From Bacillota bacterium (lineage in GTDB: Bacteria; Bacillota; UBA994; PWPR01), in the NCBI GenBank assembly GCA_028280325.1, contig JANQLZ010000101.1:1-45162 (forward strand): a stretch of DNA of 45,162 nt, given 5' to 3'. A model generated the notes under the pieces. The model did not search any database. It saw only the letters and a program-made list of their open reading frames with translations, and was not told where the DNA came from. Made by a program: the position numbers and the translations under genes. Shown one piece after another: positions 15,518-24,235 of the stretch; the first letter of the stretch is position 1; each line of letters begins with the position of its first letter.

Positions 15518-15574
15518 ACAGGGGGCAGGCTGAAACCCGTTATTCAAATTACGGGTTTCCAGCCTGCCCCCTGG
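15518..15574. terminator. Long two-part hairpin after the flavodoxin gene
   Basis: GGGGGCAGGCTG pairs with CAGCCTGCCCCC and the inner AAACCCGT with ACGGGTTT, around a loop of ATTCAAATT type. It is very stable but has no T-run on the minus strand. It lies between the end of the flavodoxin gene and the promoter of operon 1, so it may insulate them. Confidence 0.6.
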
Positions 15575-15591
15575 ATGTGTTTAATTCTTTT

Positions 15592-16056
15592 TCAGCTTTT
15601 CTCAATCATCTTCCTGGCAAACTGTTTTGCTTCCTCCAAATCATCAGCATTTGGTCTGTTCTTATTCAGTCCGCCTAAAATATATTTAGTAAAGCGATGG
15701 TTCATAAACCCTCTGCAACAGAATTCCCCAATTATCTGATAGCCTTTAGCCTGCAAATTGTCTTTCAGGGCTCGGTGCATTGATTTAGCCAGAATAGTTG
15801 ATGTAGAAAAGATAAAGGCTTTCTTATTGGTTTGAGTATCTAAATCACTTGCTAAACTAAGCAGGCTAGGATGATGCTTACCATTGTATATGCCTGAACC
15901 AAAACCAATAAGATCGTAGCTATCCAAATCTTCACCCCTGAACTCAGAAGGCTTGATAATTTTTGCATTCAACTCCTCCGCCAATGCCTCTGCGATTTTA
16001 AAAGTGTTCTGATGATGAACTGAAGTGCAAATAATTAAAACCCGATCATCACTCAT
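15592..16056 (-). CDS. Flavodoxin-family protein
   Basis: 154 residues of flavodoxin fold: VLIICTSVHHQNTFKIAEALAEEL is the phosphate-binding strand-loop-helix, DLIGFGSGIYNGKHHPSL and STSTILAKSMHRALK are the later FMN loops. It likely binds FMN and carries electrons; the exact role is unknown. I chose the ATG at 16056 because GGTGGGGG lies 7 nt upstream; a longer in-frame start has no ribosome site. It has its own promoter at 16094-16122. Confidence 0.85.
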   Translation of the reverse strand: MSDDRVLIICTSVHHQNTFKIAEALAEELNAKIIKPSEFRGEDLDSYDLIGFGSGIYNGKHHPSLLSLASDLDTQTNKKAFIFSTSTILAKSMHRALKDNLQAKGYQIIGEFCCRGFMNHRFTKYILGGLNKNRPNADDLEEAKQFARKMIEKS

Positions 16057-16093
16057 TAATATTCCCCCACCTTTTTTATTTTGCCTTGATACT

Positions 16094-16122
16094 ATCATAC
16101 GTTAATCTAACCTTATGCTCAA
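16094..16122 (-). promoter_or_regulatory. Promoter of the flavodoxin gene
   Basis: Minus strand: TTGAGC (16117-16122), a 17-nt spacer and TATGAT (16094-16099), about 40 nt before the ATG. Confidence 0.6.
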
Positions 16123-16204
16123 ACTGAACAACAGTATTTTAACCAAATCTTTACCCTGAGAAACTTAGATATGTGAAAAACCCTAAAAGTTGTAAAAAAG
16201 TAAT

Positions 16205-16228
16205 AAAGATAATCCTTATTGGATTATC
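16205..16228 (-). terminator. Terminator of the S9 peptidase gene
   Basis: AGATAATCC and GGATTATCT pair around a 5-nt loop, followed on the minus strand by TTATTAC and six T. Confidence 0.65.
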
Positions 16229-16267
16229 TTACTATTACATATATTGCTTAACACCGTGCAATGGGTA

Positions 16268-18211
16268 TTACCTGGGCTTCAGATATCGATCAAACCATTC
16301 AACTAATACCTCAAGCCATTTCAACTTATTACGCGGTTTTTGCAGCGAGTGGGGTTCGTTTTTGAACAAGTACATTTCAGTGTCTACCCCATACCTTTTC
16401 AGCCCAGTATACATCTGCAAAGACTCTACATAAAAACAGCGATAGTCGGCATCTGCATGTAAGAACAAAGTAGGAGTAGTGACCTGGGAACAATACTTTA
16501 GCGGGGATTGGTTCCACGTCCACTCCTGATTCTCCCAGGGGTCGCCATAGACCTGCATGGAGGCACCCAGCCCATTATCAGTTGCCCCGGCTTTAGTAGT
16601 AAAATTAGACAAGCTGGCACTGGAAACAGCTGCTGCAAATCTACCGGTTTTACTGATAATATGATTGGTCATTATCCCACCATAAGAATGACCGGTAACA
16701 CCTAATCTGGTCTCATCCACTTGCGGATATCTGGCTAATACCTGATCAGTAAAGGTCATCAGATCCTGATAGTCTATCACCCCATGCTGGCCAAAAATAC
16801 TGGAAAATTCATTTCCTCTGCTGGCACTGCCATGAGGATTGGTGTAATAAACAAAATATCCTTTACTGGCCATTACCTGCATGCGATGCTGATATATCGG
16901 ACCATATAACCCCCTGGGGCCGCCATGGATGAAAAGCACCGCCGGGTATTTCTTTTCTTTGTCCATCTGAACGGGCTTAATCACGTATCCTTTGATATCG
17001 TGGCCATTGCTGCGGAATGTAAATGTTTCAGTAGGTGCTACCACAACCCTGTCAAGGAATTGATCATTATGCTTTGTCAGCTTGATCAGCCCTTGATTAT
17101 CGTATAGATAAATCTCCTTTAAAGTGACATCCGACATTGCCTCAACAATTATTTTGCCATATCTGATATCGAAACCGCCAATATAGTCCAACCCGGTTGT
17201 TATTAGCTCCACATTACCTTTAATATCGATGGCAGCGATGTTTTGAACCGAATCATCACAAAGGGTACAGTAAAGCCTGTCGTCTATTTTCAAAAACTTG
17301 TCACCATCAGCTAATTTGGCATCACTGCCCGGAGCCCTATTAATATCCATTGTATCCGTGTAAATGGGGACAACTTCCCCGCCAGTTAGAGCATACAGAC
17401 AGGCATTCTCACGGGCATGGGTTACCCGGGTATCATATCCTTTGAACACAATGTCTCCAGCTAAGCCAAAAATATCCGTAATCTGATAAATTCCCGCCTT
17501 CAGTATTACAGCTAAAGTTTTTTCAGTTAAATCATAGCTGCAGATCCGATGAGTCACCTGCATCGGATTAGAAAGGTCAGCAGAAGCATAAGTAATCTTG
17601 TTATCGGCTACATCGAAGGTGCTGACACTAAACAGCGGATTGCTGATCAATACAACCTCGTCGCCAGCCTGATCATAGCTATACAATCTGGTTTTCTGGC
17701 CATTGATGACCCCTTCATCATTGCTTCTGTATTTAACCTCATCGAAGAAGTAATAATCATCATAAAGCTTGCTTTTGGGGGCACCATCACTGTAAGTATC
17801 CTTAAACTGTTCCATATCCAACAAATTATCGTGGACAGTTGTAAAAACAAACCTGTTATCATCGACTTTAAAGAGTTTTTTCACTTTATGTTCAATGCTG
17901 AACTGCAGTGTTTCTTCACCAGATTCCAAATCAATTTTATAAACAGCGGTCTGGTGGCCCTGATGCTTTGATTCCCGCTGGATTAAAATACTGTGGTCAT
18001 CATTTAACAGATAACTGCCGGTCAGATTATCAGTCGTCAGTTTTCTGCTCACTTTAGTTGCAAAATCATAAGTATAGAGATTTTTATAATTTTTATTATG
18101 ATACAAATCCATTTGGACAACTGCATAAATCATTTTCTGACCGCGGTCAAACAGCTTGCAGTTATAAACGCCTTTGCAATTAAGATGATCTCTGATTGTT
18201 ATTTTTCTCAT
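16268..18211 (-). CDS. S9-family prolyl oligopeptidase / acylaminoacyl-peptidase
   Basis: 647 residues: an N-terminal beta-propeller (about 1-390) and a C-terminal alpha/beta-hydrolase with GHSYGG (Ser509), the Asp in LHADADYRC (about 587-589) and the His in EPHSL (621), in the order expected of subfamily S9C. It cleaves short peptides, probably in the cytosol, as no signal peptide is present. The propeller limits access to oligopeptides. AAGGAGGG precedes the ATG. Its neighbours are peptidase- and amidohydrolase-type genes on the same strand, suggesting peptide use. Confidence 0.93.
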   Translation of the reverse strand: MRKITIRDHLNCKGVYNCKLFDRGQKMIYAVVQMDLYHNKNYKNLYTYDFATKVSRKLTTDNLTGSYLLNDDHSILIQRESKHQGHQTAVYKIDLESGEETLQFSIEHKVKKLFKVDDNRFVFTTVHDNLLDMEQFKDTYSDGAPKSKLYDDYYFFDEVKYRSNDEGVINGQKTRLYSYDQAGDEVVLISNPLFSVSTFDVADNKITYASADLSNPMQVTHRICSYDLTEKTLAVILKAGIYQITDIFGLAGDIVFKGYDTRVTHARENACLYALTGGEVVPIYTDTMDINRAPGSDAKLADGDKFLKIDDRLYCTLCDDSVQNIAAIDIKGNVELITTGLDYIGGFDIRYGKIIVEAMSDVTLKEIYLYDNQGLIKLTKHNDQFLDRVVVAPTETFTFRSNGHDIKGYVIKPVQMDKEKKYPAVLFIHGGPRGLYGPIYQHRMQVMASKGYFVYYTNPHGSASRGNEFSSIFGQHGVIDYQDLMTFTDQVLARYPQVDETRLGVTGHSYGGIMTNHIISKTGRFAAAVSSASLSNFTTKAGATDNGLGASMQVYGDPWENQEWTWNQSPLKYCSQVTTPTLFLHADADYRCFYVESLQMYTGLKRYGVDTEMYLFKNEPHSLQKPRNKLKWLEVLVEWFDRYLKPR

Positions 18212-18292
18212 TTGACCCTCCTTGGCTACTAAGTCCGGTTGAGCTGATATTACTAATACTGGGGTAACTGGTCCAGTGGTGGATGCTCGCAG

Positions 18293-19714
18293 TTAATGGC
18301 TATGATCCGGCAACTGGTCAAGCGGAGGCTGAGCCGCAGCCGGCAGAGCACATTTATAGGGACTATCCTTTGTTTTAGCCTTAAACTCAGCCCGAGCCTC
18401 GGCTACCAGCTCAGGGTTACGCAAAAGTTTGCTTCCAGTCACAGCCATAGCTTTAGCGGCTAAAATCATACCTTTATGACCAATACTCATCCCTGAACAG
18501 GAAACAAACTGCCAGGAATGGCCGGGGGTACCTAACGCTATACATGCGGTAGTAAGTTGACCAGTGGGGCTGATCCAGCTGACATCGGCAACATCTGTCG
18601 AGCCAGCCATGGTTTTACCTTTATCTATCGGATCAATAACTTCATTGTGCAAATACACATCCTTATAGCGTTCATAGCTGTTGTAGGAGCGAAGGGTTTT
18701 TTCTTTCATATCTTTAAAGGTGTCAGTCAACTCTCGGGCAAAAGCGATATCGTCCTCACTCCAATCTGGAGCACCCAGTTCCTTTAGACTCTGAAGCATT
18801 ACTTTGCTGATAATATCATTAGGCAGATAATTGTAGGCAGCTGCAATAATCTGGTAGTCCATTGAGGTATCGGTCATCAGCGTAGCACCCTCGGCAATCC
18901 GTACCACTCTTTGGAAGATCTCATCAACATCCTGCCTTCGAGGAGCACGAACATAGTACCAAACCTGAGCCTTATCGGGAACCACATTCGGCTCTCCACC
19001 ACCATTGGTGATAACATAGTGCATCCGGGCATCAGGAATGACATGCTCTCGCAGGTAATTTACGCCGATGTTCATCAGTTCAACCGCATCCAGCGCCGAC
19101 CGGCCATTGTGGGGATCTCCGGCGGCATGAGCAGTTCTGCCGTGGAAATTGAACTTAACTGAGTTCATCGCATTACTGCTACCTGACCAAGTCGTATTTA
19201 ACTGGCTGGGATGCCAGGTAAGCGCCAGGTCTAAATCGTTGAATAATCCTTCTCGAGCCATAAATACTTTGCCGACCAGTGTTTCCTCAGCTGGGCAGCC
19301 GAAAAAAACGATGCTTCCGGCAAGCTGATCGGCCTTCATCTCCGCCTGCAGACCCAAGACTGCACCCAATACACCGGCACCATAAAGATTATGCCCACAC
19401 CCATGACCGGGGGCATCCTCAATTAACGGTTCCCGATATGTTATTGGCCTTTGGCTTAAATGGGGCAGGGCATCGTATTCCGCCAAAAATCCTATTTTAG
19501 GCTGGCCCTCTCCCCAGGTGGCCACAAAAGCTGTCGGCATACCAGCTACTCCGTAATCTACTTTAAAACCGTATTCCGCTAAAATATCTGCCAGCAGTTT
19601 GGCTGATTTATGCTCTTGGAGACCAACCTCTGCGTATCCCCAAATCTTGTCGCTGACATCGGCTAACATTTCTTTTTTATTATCAATAAATACAACAGCG
19701 TTTTTACCAGTCAT
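18293..19714 (-). CDS. M20 amidohydrolase, AbgB-like
   Basis: 473 residues of the M20 dinuclear metal family: GFLAEYDALPHLSQ, GHGCGHNLYGAG, the Glu pair in CPAEE and the dimer-domain HGRTAHAAGDP region. The overall layout is that of AbgB, which splits p-aminobenzoyl-glutamate with AbgA, but many related proteins cleave other N-acyl or peptide-like amides. No abgA partner is seen. A good ribosome site AAGGAGGATAT precedes the ATG. It follows the two amidohydrolase genes after an internal terminator. Confidence 0.88.
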   Translation of the reverse strand: MTGKNAVVFIDNKKEMLADVSDKIWGYAEVGLQEHKSAKLLADILAEYGFKVDYGVAGMPTAFVATWGEGQPKIGFLAEYDALPHLSQRPITYREPLIEDAPGHGCGHNLYGAGVLGAVLGLQAEMKADQLAGSIVFFGCPAEETLVGKVFMAREGLFNDLDLALTWHPSQLNTTWSGSSNAMNSVKFNFHGRTAHAAGDPHNGRSALDAVELMNIGVNYLREHVIPDARMHYVITNGGGEPNVVPDKAQVWYYVRAPRRQDVDEIFQRVVRIAEGATLMTDTSMDYQIIAAAYNYLPNDIISKVMLQSLKELGAPDWSEDDIAFARELTDTFKDMKEKTLRSYNSYERYKDVYLHNEVIDPIDKGKTMAGSTDVADVSWISPTGQLTTACIALGTPGHSWQFVSCSGMSIGHKGMILAAKAMAVTGSKLLRNPELVAEARAEFKAKTKDSPYKCALPAAAQPPLDQLPDHSH

Positions 19715-19739
19715 TGGATATCCTCCTTATAGAATTATA

Positions 19740-19768
19740 AAGAAGAGGGCTATAGCGCCCTCTTCTTT
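19740..19768 (-). terminator. Terminator of the tandem amidohydrolase genes
   Basis: AAGAAGAGGGC / GCCCTCTTCTT form an 11-bp stem, followed by T on either strand. It separates the amidohydrolase pair from the AbgB-like gene, which still might be reached by readthrough. Confidence 0.7.
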
Positions 19769-19777
19769 AACTCACAA

Positions 19778-20947
19778 TTATATAACAGGCAGTTCCCAAA
19801 CCTTTTTTCCTTCGATATAGGTGGCCTCAATAGCTGTTTTGTAAGAGAAAGGATGTCCATTCAAGATTATAAAATCAGCATCCTTGCCCACCTCCAGGGA
19901 ACCAACACGATCAGCAATCCCCAGTTCTTCAGCTGGATTTAAGGTCATCATTTTTAAGGTATCATTGACACTGATGCCATACTTAGATGATATGGCTCCA
20001 TAGACTATGAAGTGGCGGCAGTTTAAAAAGGGATGATCAGTCATCAAGCACACCTTAACCCCCGCTCTGTGCAAGATTGCCGGGTTGGCATCGGTAAAAT
20101 TAGCTGTCTCTACCTTAGATGAAGGGCTCAAACCTGGGCCAACACAGGCCGTTACCTGATGTTCGGCCAAGAAATCGGCAATTAAATGTCCATCAGTACA
20201 ATGCTCAATAGTGTAGTTTACTCCGAGTTCTTCACATAAACGGACAGCAGTGACAATATCGTCGTGACGATGGGCATGTACTCTAAAAGGTATTTCCTTT
20301 TTTAAAACCATCGCGCCTGGTTCATATTGCAGGTCTTTATAAAAGGCCTGACCGGCTGCAGCAGCTTTTTCCTGCTTATCGAGATATCTTTTTACCTGTT
20401 CAAAATATCCCTTGATCATACTTGCCGTACCCATCCGGGTAGATGGGGCGTGCTTTAAGTTCTGGCCATGATTCTTTTTGGGATTCTCTCCCAAAGCCCC
20501 TTTTAGTCCGGTAGGATTCTTAATTACCATATCATCAATAATGGTTCCCACAGTTTTACAGGCAAAGGCCAGTCCGCCAATGGGGTTACCCGAACCAGGC
20601 AGGATTTGCAGGGTAGTAATTCCGCCTTCCCGCGCGCCGGCAAAGCTGCGCTGCCAGGGGTTAGCTGCATCTAAAGCGCTTATTTTGGGGTTAACCGGAG
20701 CTGGCTTTTCATTGCCATCATAACCGGTTGGCCCTTCGCCATCTCCCCATATTCCGACGTGAGAGTGGATATCTACCAGACCTGGCAATACTGTTTTGCC
20801 TGCCAGGTCTAATTCGTTGGCGCCAGCAGGGGTTTTAATTTGAGTTCCAATAGCTTTTATTTTGCCATTATCATCGATCAGCATCTGCCCATTCTCAATA
20901 ACATGTCCGGTTATGGGGTAGATTTTGGCATTTTTGAGCAATAACAT
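19778..20947 (-). CDS. Amidohydrolase-superfamily protein, copy 2
   Basis: 389 residues of the imidazolonepropionase-like amidohydrolase class: HSH in GLVDIHSHVGI, then HAHRHDD, IEHCTDGHL and MTDHPF as metal ligands, and the composite beta-domain at both ends (DADFIILNGHPF). The substrate is unknown; such proteins hydrolyse cyclic amides, peptides or carbamates. It overlaps the upstream paralog by 1 nt (TAATG), with GGGAGGTG as ribosome site, so the two are coupled and may form a heteromer. Confidence 0.85.
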   Translation of the reverse strand: MLLLKNAKIYPITGHVIENGQMLIDDNGKIKAIGTQIKTPAGANELDLAGKTVLPGLVDIHSHVGIWGDGEGPTGYDGNEKPAPVNPKISALDAANPWQRSFAGAREGGITTLQILPGSGNPIGGLAFACKTVGTIIDDMVIKNPTGLKGALGENPKKNHGQNLKHAPSTRMGTASMIKGYFEQVKRYLDKQEKAAAAGQAFYKDLQYEPGAMVLKKEIPFRVHAHRHDDIVTAVRLCEELGVNYTIEHCTDGHLIADFLAEHQVTACVGPGLSPSSKVETANFTDANPAILHRAGVKVCLMTDHPFLNCRHFIVYGAISSKYGISVNDTLKMMTLNPAEELGIADRVGSLEVGKDADFIILNGHPFSYKTAIEATYIEGKKVWELPVI

Positions 20948-22101
20948 TATAACACCTCCCGCTCATAGACCACTTTTCCTTCTACTACAGTTATATCTGC
21001 GAATGTAGTAAAAGCCAGTGGGTCGCCAGACCAAACTACAAAATCTGCATCCTTGCCGACTTCAAGTGAACCGACGCTATCCTCCAGGCCGATATGTCGA
21101 GCAGCATTAAGGGTGATTGCCTTGAAAGCCACTTCCGGGCACATACCTTTGCTGACGGCAATCCCTGCAGTTGTTCGCAAATGGCGTCCTGCTACCACGC
21201 CATGATCAGTAGTGAAGCAGAACTTAGCTCCATGGCGAGCAAACAATATTGGGGTTCTAAAATCGCGGTCTTTATTCTCGACTTTAGAACCATATTGCAT
21301 GGTAGGCCCCACAGCACTGTCAATATCATGTTTTAAAATGAAATCAACCAGTAAATGCCCCTCTGTAACATGCTCTAAAACATATTTCAAATCATACTCC
21401 TGGCATATTCTAGCTGCTGTAACTATGTCGTCAGCGCGATGACAATGGATCAGTAACGGAATTTTTTGCTCAATTACAGGTATCAAAGCCTCGCTGTTTT
21501 TATCAAACTTAGGGTTTTCTCCATTTTCTTTTCTTTGCAAATACTGTTTGGCTTTTGATAATGCTTCCCGCATAACCGCGGCATTACCCATACGGGTTGA
21601 CGGGGACTTGTTTTTTCCGCCATAATTCTTCTTGGGATTCTCCCCAAAAGCGGATTTCATGCCAATCTCTGCAATCATAGCCTCATCGACAATAGTAGTT
21701 TTCTTGGTTTTTACGGCAACAGCGATACCGCCTAACAGGTTAGCGCTGCCTGGCAATACTCCGGCAGTAGTGATCCCTGCCTCCCGGAACTCATCAAAAT
21801 CAGCCGCCAACATGTTAATTCCATCTCTGGCATTACACCATGGGGTTATCGGCGAGGTTGATTCATTGCTGTCTCGACCTTCCCAACCTACACCTTTTTC
21901 ATTTATGCCCGCATGACAATGGGCCTCTATAATGCCTGGAGTAACTGTTCGTGAAAAAGCATCAATTATTTTTGCCCCCTCAGGCACCTGCACATTAGCA
22001 CCCAGCTCAACTATTTTACCGTCTTTTACTAACATTGTGCCTTTTTCTATTACACCGTTAGCAACTGTTTCCAGACGGGCATTAATAACTGCTAACATCA
22101 T
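20947..22101 (-). CDS. Amidohydrolase-superfamily protein, copy 1
   Basis: 384 residues, paralogous to the next gene: HCH in IIEAHCHAGI, then HCHRADD, LEHVTEGHL and TTDHGV at equivalent positions, and the same ending DADFVVWSGDPL. GAFGENPKKN-type segments are shared by both copies, so a tandem duplication is likely. The start may be either of two adjacent ATGs (22101 or 22098) behind AAAGGAGGG. First gene of the pair; divergent from the ammonia-lyase gene. Confidence 0.85.
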   Translation of the reverse strand: MMLAVINARLETVANGVIEKGTMLVKDGKIVELGANVQVPEGAKIIDAFSRTVTPGIIEAHCHAGINEKGVGWEGRDSNESTSPITPWCNARDGINMLAADFDEFREAGITTAGVLPGSANLLGGIAVAVKTKKTTIVDEAMIAEIGMKSAFGENPKKNYGGKNKSPSTRMGNAAVMREALSKAKQYLQRKENGENPKFDKNSEALIPVIEQKIPLLIHCHRADDIVTAARICQEYDLKYVLEHVTEGHLLVDFILKHDIDSAVGPTMQYGSKVENKDRDFRTPILFARHGAKFCFTTDHGVVAGRHLRTTAGIAVSKGMCPEVAFKAITLNAARHIGLEDSVGSLEVGKDADFVVWSGDPLAFTTFADITVVEGKVVYEREVL

Positions 22102-22275
22102 TTCCCTCCTTTAAAAAAAACATATTTTTCACTACGAATAATAGTATTCCACAACTCTATAATAAAACCTTCTTTCTATAGTGAAAATAAATTTGATCAG
22201 CATTGTTATGTTAAAATAGTATTAACTCTAAACTTCATCATTTAAATAATTCATTATAATAAGAGAGGTACAATT

Positions 22276-23406
22276 ATGATCCAGTATAACTTGAGAAAAC
22301 CGTTTCACCAGCCATCCTTCAGCAACGCTTACAGCTTTCACAAAACACTGCCAAACTACCAGCCCACTCCGCTTCATAATCTGGGGTCGCTGGCCAATAA
22401 TTTAGGACTTCAGGCAGTGTCAGTTAAAGATGAAAGCCAACGGTTTGATCTGAACGCTTTTAAGATACTGGGAGCATCCTGGGCAGTGGCTGTTTCTCTG
22501 GCAGAATATTATGATCTGCCGTTAGCAGAAATAAATTATGATGAGCTACGAAGATGCCGCTCTAAATCTCAATTAACCTTTGTAACGGCTACCGATGGCA
22601 ATCATGGCCGAGGGGTGGCTCGAGCTGCCGCCTGGTTCAATCATCAGGCTGTGGTATATCTGCCTGACGGAGCCAGTGAGCAAAGGGTTTTGGCCGTGCA
22701 GAAAGAGGGCGCTAGAGCTGATGTCCTGGACATGAACTACGATCAGGCGGTCCGACATGCCCATGAAATGGCTGAAAAGCACAACTGGATCCTCTTGCAG
22801 GATACTGCTTTTAAGGGCTACAAAAAGATTCCGCAGTTGATTATGGAAGGGTACGAGACGATTATCTACGAGCTGAAAGAGCAAATGGCCAAGCCTCCTA
22901 CCCATATCATATTGCAGGCCGGGGTAGGCTCCTTTGCTGCAGCCATGATCCGGGGTTTTGCCAAATGCTTTGACTGCAGACCGCAAATTATTATCGTTGA
23001 GCCCCAGCAGGCCGCCTGTTATTATCATTCGAGCCTGCAGCAGGATAACCAGCCTCATGCAGTTGAGGGGCCGTTGGATACGATTATGGCCGGGCTGGCC
23101 TGCGGGGAGCCCAGCGTGATAGCCTTTGAGATTATCAATAAACAGGCCCGGGCTTTCTTCTCTGTTGACGACGAGATTGCTCGTCGGGGTATGAGGATTT
23201 TGGCCAGCCCTTTGAACGGTGATGCCGCTGTTGTTTCCGGCGAGTCCGGTGCAGTGGGGATTGGTTTGCTGCATCAGCTTTGCACAAACGAACAATACCA
23301 GAGCCTGAGAGCTGAACTAAAGCTAAATAAAGAAGCCAGCGTATTATGTATTAGCACAGAAGGGGCTACTGATTCAGCCAGCTATAATTCAATCGTTTCC
23401 GCATGA
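22276..23406 (+). CDS. dpaL: Diaminopropionate ammonia-lyase-like PLP enzyme
   Basis: 376 residues of fold-type II PLP enzymes. The PLP lysine is Lys63 in NAFKILGAS, TDGNHGRGVARAA is the Asn loop, and QAGVGSFAAAM the phosphate-binding loop. With KDESQRFDLNAFK it matches YgeX/DpaL, which turns 2,3-diaminopropionate into pyruvate and ammonia. AGAGAGG precedes the ATG. It is divergent from the amidohydrolases, so all may take part in breakdown of unusual amides or amino acids. A serine/threonine dehydratase role is the alternative. Confidence 0.88.
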   Translation: MIQYNLRKPFHQPSFSNAYSFHKTLPNYQPTPLHNLGSLANNLGLQAVSVKDESQRFDLNAFKILGASWAVAVSLAEYYDLPLAEINYDELRRCRSKSQLTFVTATDGNHGRGVARAAAWFNHQAVVYLPDGASEQRVLAVQKEGARADVLDMNYDQAVRHAHEMAEKHNWILLQDTAFKGYKKIPQLIMEGYETIIYELKEQMAKPPTHIILQAGVGSFAAAMIRGFAKCFDCRPQIIIVEPQQAACYYHSSLQQDNQPHAVEGPLDTIMAGLACGEPSVIAFEIINKQARAFFSVDDEIARRGMRILASPLNGDAAVVSGESGAVGIGLLHQLCTNEQYQSLRAELKLNKEASVLCISTEGATDSASYNSIVSA

Positions 23407-23530
23407 ACAGTTGCTTGAACAGTTGCTGGAACAATTGCTTGAACGATTGCTGGAACGATAGCTTGGGCGATTGTTGGGCAATAGTTTGGCAGTTGTAGGG
23501 CGATGGTGGGGCAATTGTTATTGGGGCTTC
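23407..23530. repeat. Degenerate 12-bp minisatellite
   Basis: About ten tandem units of AACARTTGCTTG type start right after the ammonia-lyase stop codon and decay towards GGGCGATTGTTGG-like forms. Early units are almost the same and later ones diverge and shorten. It has no start, no coding signal and no CRISPR-type spacers. Confidence 0.75.
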
Positions 23531-23559
23531 CAGGTATATAATGGAAACATGCACATCAA

Positions 23560-23700
23560 CTGAATAGATTTGCTAGATTGTTTGCTGTCAAGGTACCAGT
23601 AAAAAAATAAGCAAAGATAGTACACTAGTATATCTTTGCTTATTTTGGTACAACTTTATTTTATTCAAAGTGAGGCTGATGAGAATGTTTGCTATCAAGG
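23560..23700 (+). repeat. Direct repeat copy 1 with hairpin
   Basis: Shares with copies at 23839 and 24106 the order: GAATAGATTTGCTAGATTG, GTTTGCTGTCAAGG, A-rich stretch, hairpin with upper stem GCAAAGATAGTAC / GTATATCTTTGC (core 23604-23646, outer GTACC/GGTAC), ACAACTTTATTT, and GTGAGG..GATGAGAATGTTTGCT. The following 140 nt (to 23838) hold one small CAGGCT/AGCCTG hairpin and no gene I believe. Confidence 0.8.
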
Positions 23701-23838
23701 CGGTAGAAATTTTCTGGCTGAAGCTATACCAGGTCAGTATGCTGATACAGCAGGCTTATTGGACAATGGTCGTCACCCAGGAACCCACCATCTGACTGCA
23801 ATTACGTGTCAGGCTGCCAGCCTGTTAATCAACAACAA

Positions 23839-23977
23839 CTGAATAGATTTGCTAGATTGTTTGCTATCAAGGCACTAGTAAAAAAATAAGCAAAGATAAT
23901 ACATTAGTATATCTTTGCCTATTTTGCTACAACTTTATTTATTCAAAGTGAGGTTGATGAGAATGTTTGCTGTCATC
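23839..23977 (+). repeat. Direct repeat copy 2 with hairpin
   Basis: Second copy, about 279 bp after the first; hairpin core 23883-23925 with the GCAAAGATAATAC / GTATATCTTTGC stem. Just after it, TTTGCTG..CATCAA and TTGATG..CAGCAAA pair around a GCACTAA/TTAGTGC stem (about 23964-24029), a second large fold. The remaining part to 24105 shows nothing else. Confidence 0.8.
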
Positions 23978-24105
23978 AAGCACTAAGTTGTTAGTGCTCG
24001 ATAACAATTGATGTCAGCAAAATTGTTGTTAACTATCTTCACCACCACCAATTGTCTAAACTACAACTACATCACAAACTGACGGTCTCTTTAATTAAAC
24101 AATAT

Positions 24106-24235
24106 CTGAATAGATTTGCTAGATTGTTTGCTGTCAAGGCACTAGTAAAAAAATTAGCAAAGATAATACATTAGTATATCTTTGCTTATTTTTTTACGTA
24201 TAACGCCGAGAGCTAGCAATATAGCAAATCTATTC
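24106..24235 (+). repeat. Direct repeat copy 3, bounded by inverted repeats
   Basis: Third copy. It starts with GAATAGATTTGCTA (24108-24121) and ends with its exact reverse complement (24222-24235), which covers the last codons and stop of the minus-strand permease gene. Between them is the longest hairpin of the family (24145-24197). Confidence 0.8.
24145..24197. terminator. Terminator of export operon 2 (family hairpin)
   Basis: Arms of about 24 nt pair with two irregularities; the inner stem is AGCAAAGATAATAC / GTATATCTTTGCT and the outer part is A7/T7. On the minus strand the stem runs into a T-run, so it should end the operon whose last gene stops at 24230. Confidence 0.7.

Noticed and set aside
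22573-23295. 240-codon minus-strand frame inside the ammonia-lyase gene
   Set aside because: It is fully antisense to a PLP enzyme with intact motifs and shows no family features.
23407-23530. Possible CRISPR array
   Set aside because: Units are 12 bp, directly adjacent and graded in divergence, with no spacers and no cas genes.
23636-23842. 68-codon plus-strand frame in the repeat region
   Set aside because: Begins inside a hairpin of repeat copy 1, has no ribosome site and is not kept in copies 2 and 3.
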